From Planctomycetia bacterium (GTDB lineage: Bacteria; Planctomycetota; Planctomycetia; Gemmatales; Gemmataceae): a DNA stretch of 6,041 nucleotides. This document shows, one piece after another, positions 1-5,447 of this stretch. The stretch lies in NCBI GenBank assembly GCA_022616395.1, contig JAKEEV010001007.1, forward strand, positions 1 through 6,041, in the 5' to 3' direction. Both the position numbers and the translations under genes were made by a program. The notes below the pieces were generated by a model, which saw only the letters and a program-made list of their open reading frames with translations, ran no database searches and was not told the DNA's origin. The first letter of the stretch is position 1. Each line of letters opens with the position of its first letter.

Positions 1-762
1 GCTGCGCTCTTCGACTTCGACGGCACGCTGTCGCTCATTCGCGAAGGGTGGCCGCGTGTGATGGTCGATCTGATGCTCGACCGGCTCCGCGAACAGAGTT
101 TGATTGCCGAACCGGAATCCGCGTGTGCCGCGCATGTCGAAGCGTTCGTGATGGCACTCAACGGGCACCCGACAATTCGCCAGATGGAGCGATTCGCGCA
201 GGAAGTCGTCACTCGCGAAGGCAAACCAGACGAACCGGCCGCGTACCTTCAGCAGTATCTCGACCGGCTGATGTCCGTGGTGAGCGGGCGGTGGGAATCG
301 CTTGAATCACGCCGCGCGAAGCCTGAAGAGTGGGTTGTGCCCAACGCGCACGGCATTCTGCGCGGGATGCAATCGCGTGGAGTTCCGCTGTTCGTCGCCA
401 GCGGCACGGACTTCGAGCATGTGTCGCGCGAAGTGGAATTGCTTGAACTTGGTGAGTTCGTCTCGGGGCGAGTGTATGCACCGAAGGCTAACGACGGAGC
501 CTTCCGGAAACGCGATGTGATCGAACTTGCGATTAAGGAATTGGCTATTAACGGCGAAGAGTTAATCGGTTTCGGCGATGGTGTTGTTGAGACACAGGAA
601 GTGAAGGGCGTCGGCGGTGTCGCAGTGGGCGTTGCGAGTAGCGAGGCGGGTGTCCGAGGCGTGAAGGCAAGTAAGCGTGAAACGCTCATCGCGGCCGGCG
701 CGGACCTCATCATCCCCGACTACGAATTCGCCGAGGACTTACTCGCGTGGCTGTGGGGTTGA
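1..762 (+). CDS. HAD-superfamily hydrolase (phosphatase-like), 5' end missing
   Basis: The reading frame is open from the first base and ends with TGA; the start lies outside the window, so 253 C-terminal residues are visible. HAD motif I is at the left edge: L-F-D-F-D-G-T-L-S, with the expected nucleophile D5 and acid/base D7 (numbered from the window edge). A helical stretch of about 110 residues follows, fitting a C1-type cap. Motif II is the Ser in L-F-V-A-S-G-T (about S134), motif III is probably K162 in A-P-K-A-N-D, and motif IV is G-F-G-D-G-V-V-E (D193, E197). All four catalytic motifs are present, so the enzyme should be an active Mg-dependent phosphohydrolase in the cytoplasm, of the phosphoglycolate phosphatase/Gph type. 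The substrate cannot be read from the sequence. Only a few residues are probably missing, because motif I normally lies near the N-terminus. The 3' end overlaps the convergent downstream gene by 24 bp. Confidence 0.9.
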   Translation, partial: AALFDFDGTLSLIREGWPRVMVDLMLDRLREQSLIAEPESACAAHVEAFVMALNGHPTIRQMERFAQEVVTREGKPDEPAAYLQQYLDRLMSVVSGRWESLESRRAKPEEWVVPNAHGILRGMQSRGVPLFVASGTDFEHVSREVELLELGEFVSGRVYAPKANDGAFRKRDVIELAIKELAINGEELIGFGDGVVETQEVKGVGGVAVGVASSEAGVRGVKASKRETLIAAGADLIIPDYEFAEDLLAWLWG

Positions 763-3216
763 AGACACAATCGTCACGCTTCCTCTTCCGCCGTCGACGC
801 GAAGAAGCTGGCCGGTCTTCAATCGCTCGGTTGCACCGGGAAGGCCCGCGACTGCGGGCAAGCCGAATTCGCGCGCGACAATTGCGCCGTGAGAAAGCAC
901 ACCTCCGGTTTCCATGACGAGCGCCTTCGCCTTCACGAATAACGGCACCCACGCGGGATCGGTGGATGGACACACCAGAACGTATCCGCCCTCTTCTGGC
1001 GGAGCGGCTGGCTCCGTGAGCACCAGAGCTGGCCCTTCGGCGACTCCAGCCGACAGTGGAACACCTACTAACTCCTCACCGCCTGTCGGTTCCGGTAACG
1101 GGCAACCGATGGCTTCGAGATCGTCGCTGAAGAGCACCGGAGGAACTTCAAGCGAGAGTTCTGTTTGTCGTTTCTTGCGCGCGGCAGCAATCTTGGCGGA
1201 GAGATCTTTCCCCGCGAGCAAATCCGGCAAGTCGGCTGGCGTGAGAAACCAGATACCGCCATTGAGCGCGAACCTGCGGTCCAACTCCACCAGTGCGCGA
1301 CGAATGACCGCATAGCCCATCAGTAAGTAGTGCTTGCCCGCTTCGCGTAAGCCGAGGTAAGTGCGAAGCCGCTCCACTTGCCGCGCAAACTTGTCGCGGA
1401 ACGGCCCGCCGAGTTTCGCCTCATCCGCGATCTTCTCCATATCCACGCTCACGGCCGCACGGTCGTGGCCTTTGGCGCCGCGAATGAGTTTGTCTAACTC
1501 CTCTGGTGCTTCACTCCAGCGCGGCTGGGCCAGTTCCATTTCGTTTGTTCCGCGATGGCCGAACTGAGTCAGGAACTCGGTTCGCGTGATCGTCCCCGAG
1601 GCAAGTTTGCGAATTCCCAGCGCGAGATTCGCATCCTCAGGCGGAGCCGCGCCCAAGCTCAACTCGCCGACCGCGACGCGGGCACGCTCCTCACCGAGCT
1701 TCGGCTTGAGCGTCTCGAACACTTCGGTCCACGCAAGGTCAGCGAACACGGTTGGCTTCAAACTCTCGCGCGCAAAGTCCAGGAGTGTCTTGTTCACCCA
1801 CAAATCGAACTCGCGCACGAGCGCTGATGGTTCTCGCTCCGACCAGTTTTGAGTCAGCGCTTGCCGCGCGGATGAAACGAACGGCGGCGCAATCTCCGTG
1901 GTGAACTTCGCGGAGAAGGTGGCGGAAAGATGCCTGGTCGCGTTCATCAACCGCGTGAGCTTGAGCATGATGCCCGGCAGCGCGAACACGCCGAGGAAGC
2001 AACCCTTCCCCGCGAGCGGGTTGAGCATCGGCTTCGGATCGAGTGCCTTTCGCGGGTCGCGTTTGTAAAGGCCAAGCGGGTACTCGAACGGCGGCTGAGA
2101 GAACTGCATTCGCGGAAGGCGTGACAGGTTCGCCATTGGTCGTCCGGCAACGAGATCGAAACCGGAGAGTGAACCAAGTGCAGGGTCGGGCTTCGCTCCG
2201 AGGTCGCGATTCATCATGCCGAATCCGCCATCGGCCGCGAGCAGTCGTTGAACAACGGCCCAGGTCATCGGAGTTGGTTCGGGAAGCACTTCGCTGAGGT
2301 TGTAGCGAACCCAGACGGTGCCCTTCGGATCAGCTTTTGCTTTCAGTTCGGCAATCACCACTCGCCGCACCTGTTCGCGTTCGGCTGCGGTAGCAACCGT
2401 GATTGGTCGAGCTTGCAATAAGTGGAACGTGCCATCTGCATAAGCCCATTCCACATCGCGAGCGTCTCCGTAGAAGGCTTCGACCTTGCGCCCGAGTTCC
2501 GCAAGCTGTGACAACGCGGTGTCACTGAGACAGAACTGCTGCTGAAGTTGGGGAGAAGCGTGTTCCTCGATGCCCGCGACAACCCGAACCGCCTTCGAGC
2601 CGAGCTTGCGATCCAGGACGCTCCCCGTTTCGCGCTCCAGAGTGAAGCGATCCGGCTGCACGCGCCCCGACACAACCACTTCACCCAGTCCCCACGCGGC
2701 TTCCACAAGCATTCGCTTGTTGTCTGGATCAAGCGGATCGCGCGTGAACAATACTCCGGCTGCCTCCGCGGGAACCAGTTTCTGCACCACGACCGCCATC
2801 GCGAGCCGAGCCGCGTCCACGTTCTGCTTCGCTCGATACGCGACCGCGCGCTCGGTGAATAGCGATCGCCAGCAGCGCTCGATGGCATCGATCAGCGGCT
2901 CATTGCCCTTCACGCCGAGAATTGTTTCCTGCTGGCCCGCGAAGCTGGTGTCGGCCGCGTCTTCGGCTGTTGCGCTTGATCGCACCGCGACCAACCCGCT
3001 TCCGATACTTTCGTAGGCTTTGTGAATCGCGCGAGCGAAACCCACATCGGAGCGAATTCCTCGCCCAGCCAGTCTGCGATACGCATGGACCGTGACGACG
3101 AACCCGGCCGGCACCGGTAGCCCGGCGTTCGCGGTCTTGCCGAGACTGAAGCCCTTCCCGCCGACCAGGCTGGCTTCGGAGTCAGTGATTTCGTTGAAGA
3201 ACAGGATGTCAGGCAT
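739..3216 (-). CDS. PEP/pyruvate-binding and PEP-utilising (phosphohistidine) protein, rifampicin phosphotransferase-like architecture
   Basis: This is an 825-residue cytoplasmic protein. Residues 1-275 form the PPDK N-terminal ATP-grasp module: S-L-V-G-G-K-G-F-S-L-G (K21), V-A-V-R-S-S-A-T-A-E-D (R79), A-G-Q-Q-E-T (residues 93-98), G-V-L-F-T-R-D-P (154-161) and the closing D-V-E-W...Q-A-R-P-I-T (E256, Q268, R270). A middle domain starts at R-Y-N-L-S-E-V-L-P-E-P-T-P-M-T-W (304-319) and runs to about 690. The C-terminal swivelling domain carries the phospho-acceptor His in G-G-V-L-S-H-G-A-I-V-A-R-E (H776). PEP synthase and PPDK have this His in mid-protein followed by a PEP-binding TIM barrel; here it lies 49 residues from the end and no barrel follows, as in rifampicin phosphotransferase. 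ATP is probably split with phosphate transfer through H776 to an unknown acceptor. Automatic annotation as PEP synthase would be misleading. I chose the ATG at 3216 because it opens directly into the conserved N-terminus; the 25 in-frame residues upstream (to 3291) run into the palindromic repeat. The ribosome site is weak (AGAG, 6-nt spacer). Confidence 0.92.
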   Translation of the reverse strand: MPDILFFNEITDSEASLVGGKGFSLGKTANAGLPVPAGFVVTVHAYRRLAGRGIRSDVGFARAIHKAYESIGSGLVAVRSSATAEDAADTSFAGQQETILGVKGNEPLIDAIERCWRSLFTERAVAYRAKQNVDAARLAMAVVVQKLVPAEAAGVLFTRDPLDPDNKRMLVEAAWGLGEVVVSGRVQPDRFTLERETGSVLDRKLGSKAVRVVAGIEEHASPQLQQQFCLSDTALSQLAELGRKVEAFYGDARDVEWAYADGTFHLLQARPITVATAAEREQVRRVVIAELKAKADPKGTVWVRYNLSEVLPEPTPMTWAVVQRLLAADGGFGMMNRDLGAKPDPALGSLSGFDLVAGRPMANLSRLPRMQFSQPPFEYPLGLYKRDPRKALDPKPMLNPLAGKGCFLGVFALPGIMLKLTRLMNATRHLSATFSAKFTTEIAPPFVSSARQALTQNWSEREPSALVREFDLWVNKTLLDFARESLKPTVFADLAWTEVFETLKPKLGEERARVAVGELSLGAAPPEDANLALGIRKLASGTITRTEFLTQFGHRGTNEMELAQPRWSEAPEELDKLIRGAKGHDRAAVSVDMEKIADEAKLGGPFRDKFARQVERLRTYLGLREAGKHYLLMGYAVIRRALVELDRRFALNGGIWFLTPADLPDLLAGKDLSAKIAAARKKRQTELSLEVPPVLFSDDLEAIGCPLPEPTGGEELVGVPLSAGVAEGPALVLTEPAAPPEEGGYVLVCPSTDPAWVPLFVKAKALVMETGGVLSHGAIVAREFGLPAVAGLPGATERLKTGQLLRVDGGRGSVTIVSSTPQPRE

Positions 3217-3256
3217 GTCGGTCTCTGTAGGCCCGCCGAGCCGAGGTGAGTTTCTT

Positions 3257-3318
3257 TCGGAGCCGCGACCGTGAGGGAGCGAGTAACGCAAAGCGCTCCC
3301 TCACGGTCGCGGCTCCGA
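3257..3318. repeat. Perfect 25-bp inverted repeat, interspersed palindrome of SRDREGA type
   Basis: Arms 3257-3281 and 3294-3318 are exact reverse complements separated by a 12-nt loop (AGTAACGCAAAG). Read from 3258 on the plus strand, the arm encodes R-S-R-D-R-E-G-A. I remember this peptide recurring in predicted Gemmata proteins, which suggests a high-copy mobile or REP-like element; that is recollection, not a search. It lies in the 152-bp gap between the RNase HI gene and the dikinase-like gene, both on the minus strand. Neither strand has a T-run after the stem, so it does not look like an intrinsic terminator, although a 25-bp stem in the mRNA could still affect RNA processing or stability. 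Spurious ORFs through it (the N-terminal extension of the dikinase-like gene, and a plus-strand ORF from 3246) are probably not real protein. Confidence 0.9.
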
Positions 3319-3368
3319 TTCCGCTCTCCTCGTTCCGCGCTTCTCCTGTGCCGCTCGGCTCGCGGCAT

Positions 3369-4022
3369 CTACTTTTTCTTCTTCAGCACACCGGCTTCGT
3401 CGAGAATCGACCACAACTGTTCCCACACGGCTTCGGGCGGCAGTTTCACCAGTCCGTGCGCGGACCAGTGTTTCGCTGCGTCCGCGAGGCACTGAATCGC
3501 ATCCTCTCGCACGTTGGAATCATCGACGGAAGTTTTCACCGGGCGCGGAGTTGGCCGACTTGCTCCATCGCGGTCGCGAGTTCCCGGAACTTCTTCGATT
3601 GGAGGAGCGCCGCGCTTTCGCGGAGTGCCATCGAGCGCGTCGTTGCCAATCTGATCGGCTCGTTTGTTCTGTTCGCGTCGGACGTGTGTGATGGTGACCT
3701 TCTCGAACTGCTTGCGCAGTTGGCAGGCTTCTTCGTAGAGTTCGCGGAGGTCTTCGTTCTTCACCTTGTACTCGCCGTTCATCTGCTTCACCAGCAACTC
3801 GCTATCGCTATACACATGCAGTTTCTTCACGCCCAACTCCGCGGCGAGGGAAAGCCCCTCCACCAGCGCGGTATATTCGGCGACGTTGTTGGACGCGGTG
3901 CCGATGGTGTCTGCTTCTTCGATCACCGGCTGGCCTGGCCTTACGAGTACGATGGCGTAAGCGGCCCGGCCGGGATTTCCGCGAGACGCTCCGTCAATGT
4001 GCATGGTCGCTGTGTCGGACAT
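3369..4022 (-). CDS. RNase HI-family protein with C-terminal extension
   Basis: This protein has 217 residues. Residues 4-131 form an RNase HI (RVT_3-type) fold with the four catalytic carboxylates in order: D10 in H-I-D-G-A-S-R-G-N-P-G, E49 in N-N-V-A-E-Y, D73 in V-Y-S-D-S-E, and D123 in N-K-R-A-D-Q-I-G-N-D-A-L. H113 sits where family members often place a helper His. It should cleave the RNA strand of RNA:DNA hybrids in a metal-dependent way. The classic protein has about 130-155 residues; here a Pro/Arg-rich linker (132-165) leads to a helical segment (about 170-213) with W186, W200 and W204 and a terminal K-K-K-K. I do not recognise this extension. The start at 4022 is supported by AGAGG with a 5-nt spacer (4028-4032). 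The gene is divergent from tsaB and 152 bp upstream of the dikinase-like gene. The linker peptide T-R-D-R-D-G-A matches the nearby palindrome's S-R-D-R-E-G-A in the same frame. The gene name rnhA would be plausible, but orthology to E. coli rnhA is not shown. Confidence 0.92.
   Translation of the reverse strand: MSDTATMHIDGASRGNPGRAAYAIVLVRPGQPVIEEADTIGTASNNVAEYTALVEGLSLAAELGVKKLHVYSDSELLVKQMNGEYKVKNEDLRELYEEACQLRKQFEKVTITHVRREQNKRADQIGNDALDGTPRKRGAPPIEEVPGTRDRDGASRPTPRPVKTSVDDSNVREDAIQCLADAAKHWSAHGLVKLPPEAVWEQLWSILDEAGVLKKKK
3561..3584 (-). repeat. Degenerate copy of the SRDREGA palindrome arm inside the RNase HI linker
   Basis: Compared base by base with the palindrome arm at 3294-3317, this stretch is identical at 17 of 24 positions, including an uninterrupted CGGTCGCG core. 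Read on the minus strand it gives T-R-D-R-D-G-A (residues 148-154), matching S-R-D-R-E-G-A in the same frame. It falls between the catalytic domain and the C-terminal segment, a place that tolerates insertions. Only one arm is evident. The match could be chance in a GC-rich, Arg-rich linker, so the origin from the repeat is inference. Confidence 0.45.
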
Positions 4023-4027
4023 CGGGA

Positions 4028-4032
4028 CCTCT
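4028..4032 (-). promoter_or_regulatory. Ribosome binding site of the RNase HI gene
   Basis: AGAGG on the minus strand lies five bases upstream of the ATG at 4022. It fixes the start at the residue that leads directly into the first catalytic strand (D10). Confidence 0.6.
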
Positions 4033-4063
4033 GGACTTACGCGTCCTTGCCTTCACTCGTAGA

Positions 4064-4153
4064 GTTTCAGTCGGATTGGTGTGTAAATGGTGTTTGGTGC
4101 TCAAGGCAGCTCAGACACGCACCAAACACCAGACACACCAATCCGACTGAAAC
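4064..4153. repeat. 90-nt imperfect palindrome in the rnhA/tsaB divergent region
   Basis: The outer stem is 21 perfect base pairs (4064-4084 with 4133-4153; arm GTTTCAGTCGGATTGGTGTG plus one base). A small asymmetric internal loop follows (AAA at 4085-4087 against G at 4132), then a 13-bp inner stem (4088-4100 with 4119-4131; TGGTGTTTGGTGC) closed by an 18-nt loop. Its sequence is unrelated to the palindrome at 3257-3318. Without coding capacity or recognisable target-site duplications it resembles a MITE or other palindromic repeat. It occupies nearly half of the 198-bp region between two divergent starts, so it must lie within or next to the promoters of both genes. Confidence 0.88.
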
Positions 4154-4157
4154 GGGC

Positions 4158-4163
4158 TAGAAT
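4158..4163 (+). promoter_or_regulatory. Possible -10 element for tsaB
   Basis: TAGAAT matches five of six bases of the bacterial -10 consensus and would give a leader of about 50 nt before the tsaB ATG. No good -35 is visible at the right spacing; that position would fall inside the right arm of the palindrome ending at 4153. This is a tentative call from sequence alone. Confidence 0.35.
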
Positions 4164-4220
4164 TCCCCACATTGTGCGAACGGAATCGCGTTGTGGAAAG
4201 CACCGTTGCGGCAAACTCGA

Positions 4221-4910
4221 ATGACCGCGAACCGGCTGATCCTCGAAACATCCGGCCGCGTGGCTCGTGTGGGGCTTGCGCGCGATGATGCCGTTGTGCG
4301 CGCCGCGGAAATCGACACGCCACGCCGACAGGCTCGCGAACTCACCATCCTCATCGACACAATGCTCAAGGCGGAGTCGCTTCGGCCAGCAAAACTCACT
4401 GGCGTGATGGTCAGTCGCGGGCCGGGTAGCTACACGGGTCTTCGCGTCGGGCTAATGACCGCGAAAGCTCTCGCTTACGCGCTCGGTTGCGAGTTGCGCG
4501 CTGTGGACACATTCGCGGCGATTGCCAAGCAAGCACCGGCGGAAGCGCAAAGAGTCTGGGTGATCGCGGACGCGCTTCAAGGGCAAGTTTACTCGCAGGA
4601 CTATGCATTCCGACATGATGGCTGGCTACCTGCGAATCAGCTTTGCATTCTGCCGGTTGGTGCGTGGGCCGCGAATCTGGCCGTGGGTGATTGGGTGAGC
4701 GGGCCAGGCGTGAGTGCTTACGACGAGCAGATTCCGCGCGGCAATCCGCGCGTTGTTGAAGCTGATCGCGAGCCGTGCGTCGAGAGCGTCTTCGTTGTTG
4801 GGCGAAGGCTTTTCATGCCGTTGACGCGGGAAGAAGTGTTCGCGCTGGAACCGTTATATCTGCGCGGAAGTTCGGCGGAAGAAAAAGCGAAAAACGCCGC
4901 GGGAGAGTAA
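4221..4910 (+). CDS. tsaB: tRNA threonylcarbamoyladenosine biosynthesis protein TsaB
   Basis: A 229-residue protein of the ASKHA fold, the usual length for TsaB. It is the non-catalytic partner of TsaD that, with TsaE, transfers threonylcarbamoyl to A37 of ANN-decoding tRNAs (t6A) in the cytoplasm. The diagnostic block is M-V-S-R-G-P-G-S-Y-T-G-L-R-V-G-L (residues 63-78) followed by A-K-A-L-A. The first strand is R-L-I-L-E-T-S-G-R, where family members usually have an I-D-T-S-type sequence, and the C-terminus has the typical P-L-Y-L-R-G-S-S-A-E-E. The usual His before the helix (H-S/A-x-x-L) is Q37 here; that residue is not catalytic. I chose ATG 4221 because it opens directly into strand 1; a TTG at 4191 in the same frame would add ten atypical residues. 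Neither start has a clear Shine-Dalgarno sequence. The gene stands alone: divergent from RNase HI, convergent with the lipoprotein genes. No tsaD, tsaE or rimI is in the window. Confidence 0.95.
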   Translation: MTANRLILETSGRVARVGLARDDAVVRAAEIDTPRRQARELTILIDTMLKAESLRPAKLTGVMVSRGPGSYTGLRVGLMTAKALAYALGCELRAVDTFAAIAKQAPAEAQRVWVIADALQGQVYSQDYAFRHDGWLPANQLCILPVGAWAANLAVGDWVSGPGVSAYDEQIPRGNPRVVEADREPCVESVFVVGRRLFMPLTREEVFALEPLYLRGSSAEEKAKNAAGE

Positions 4911-4924
4911 CCTCTCCGCGCGGC
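4881..4924 (-). terminator. Intrinsic terminator for the minus-strand lipoprotein transcript, overlapping the tsaB 3' end
   Basis: A 12-bp GC-rich stem pairs 4896-4907 with 4912-4917 plus 4919-4924, with one bulged G at 4918 and a 4-nt loop (TAAC). On the minus strand the stem is followed directly by GTTTTTCGCTTTTTC (4895 to 4881), a good U-tract. On the plus strand no T-run follows, so termination of tsaB itself by this hairpin is less convincing. It would end transcription about 125 nt after the stop codon of the lipoprotein gene at 5049. The tsaB stop codon lies in the hairpin loop. Confidence 0.7.
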
Positions 4925-4932
4925 ACGAATCA

Positions 4933-5020
4933 TTCAAGGGGAAGATGTGCGTCTGGTGATTGGTCCGTGTCTTTGCTGTCTTTCGGACCAATCACCAGTT
5001 ACGCACAGGTTCCCCTTGAA
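4933..5020. repeat. 88-nt imperfect palindrome downstream of tsaB
   Basis: Three stem segments are nested: 11 bp (4933-4943 with 5010-5020, TTCAAGGGGAA), 7 bp (4946-4952 with 5001-5007) and 15 bp (4953-4967 with 4984-4998, CTGGTGATTGGTCCG). They are separated by a 2x2 internal loop and a TT bulge and closed by a 16-nt pyrimidine-rich loop. It lies in the 3' untranslated region of the lipoprotein gene ending at 5049, just before the terminator. The arm sequence differs from the other two palindromes in the window, so it seems to be a separate family. No protein is encoded. Confidence 0.88.
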
Positions 5021-5048
5021 ACGCCGACTGACAGCGCGTTGTCAATCG

Positions 5049-5447
5049 TCATTGACCTGGCTTTGCTGGCATCGGCTGATGCAGTTCGTAAGACGGCACG
5101 ATCATCGGTCCGCCGGGCGTGATCGGTGTGGGAGGAGTAATAGTTGGCGGATGTGTAATGGGTACTACATCGCTGGGCAGACCGCCGAAGCCGACTGGAA
5201 TGCCCGGAGTTGCACATCCATGACACGCAGGCATACCCACGACCGGAGCGCCTGTATCGCCTTTCACCAGCGCTCGCCGGGTCAGAATCGGGTGAAGGAC
5301 CGGGTGTTGCACGGGGGCGGTGAAGGCGGGAGTGCAACTGCGACACGGATGCTTTTCGCGCCAGTAACAATACCGCCAGCAGCAACCGGTCGAGATGAGT
5401 TGACAGACCACAGCCACAAGGCCAACGCACAGTAAACGGTTCTTCAT
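5049..5447 (-). CDS. Small Cys-rich, Pro-rich predicted lipoprotein (132 aa)
   Basis: The start is fixed by AGGAGG with an 8-nt spacer before the ATG at 5447; the longer open frame upstream has no supported start. Residues 1-21 are a signal peptide (K2, R4, hydrophobic L5-I18), with a likely lipobox I-S-T-G-C and lipidated C22. The mature part begins C-C-W-R-Y-C and has two CxxC pairs, C-R-S-C (35-38) and C-H-G-C (75-78), seven Cys in total, plus H33, H48, H52 and H76. Residues 96-132 are rich in Pro and Thr (T-H-P-P-T-I-T-P-P-T-P-I-T-P), probably disordered or envelope-spanning. I recognise no family and assign no function; metal binding or disulfide linkage is conceivable from the CxxC pairs. 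The -3 residue of the lipobox is Ser rather than Leu, so lipidation is a little less sure than for the upstream neighbour. That neighbour, the small protein at 5881-5708, has the same layout. Confidence 0.8.
   Translation of the reverse strand: MKNRLLCVGLVAVVCQLISTGCCWRYCYWREKHPCRSCTPAFTAPVQHPVLHPILTRRALVKGDTGAPVVGMPACHGCATPGIPVGFGGLPSDVVPITHPPTITPPTPITPGGPMIVPSYELHQPMPAKPGQ

Noticed and set aside
739..3216. Calling the gene a rifampicin resistance determinant or PEP synthase (ppsA)
   Set aside because: The domain order excludes classical PEP synthase, and architecture alone does not show rifampicin as substrate; many proteins with this architecture are not resistance enzymes.
3217..3291. 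25-residue N-terminal extension of the dikinase-like protein
   Set aside because: The extension is translated from the repeat and spacer; the conserved N-terminus begins at the ATG at 3216.
3257..3318. Palindrome as an intrinsic terminator for the RNase HI transcript
   Set aside because: After the stem the minus strand reads AAAGAAACTC and the plus strand reads TTCCGCTCTC; neither is a T-run, so it lacks the second half of an intrinsic terminator.
3246..4160. 304-residue plus-strand ORF opposite the RNase HI gene
   Set aside because: It begins in the palindrome, runs antisense to a gene with all catalytic residues intact, and ends within another palindrome; its translation shows no recognisable domain. 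It is a shadow of GC-rich codon use.
3257..5020. CRISPR array or retron-like msr/msd from the clustered palindromes
   Set aside because: The three palindromes have different sequences and no regular spacing, and there are no cas genes or reverse transcriptase; the RNase HI protein has the RNase H fold only.
5214..5225. Cytochrome c heme-binding motif in the larger lipoprotein
   Set aside because: The sequence is C-H-G-C-A, not C-x-x-C-H, so covalent heme attachment is not supported.
4947..5435. 162-residue plus-strand ORF downstream of tsaB
   Set aside because: It starts inside the 88-nt palindrome and runs antisense to the lipoprotein gene, which has a strong ribosome site and signal peptide; the ORF has neither.
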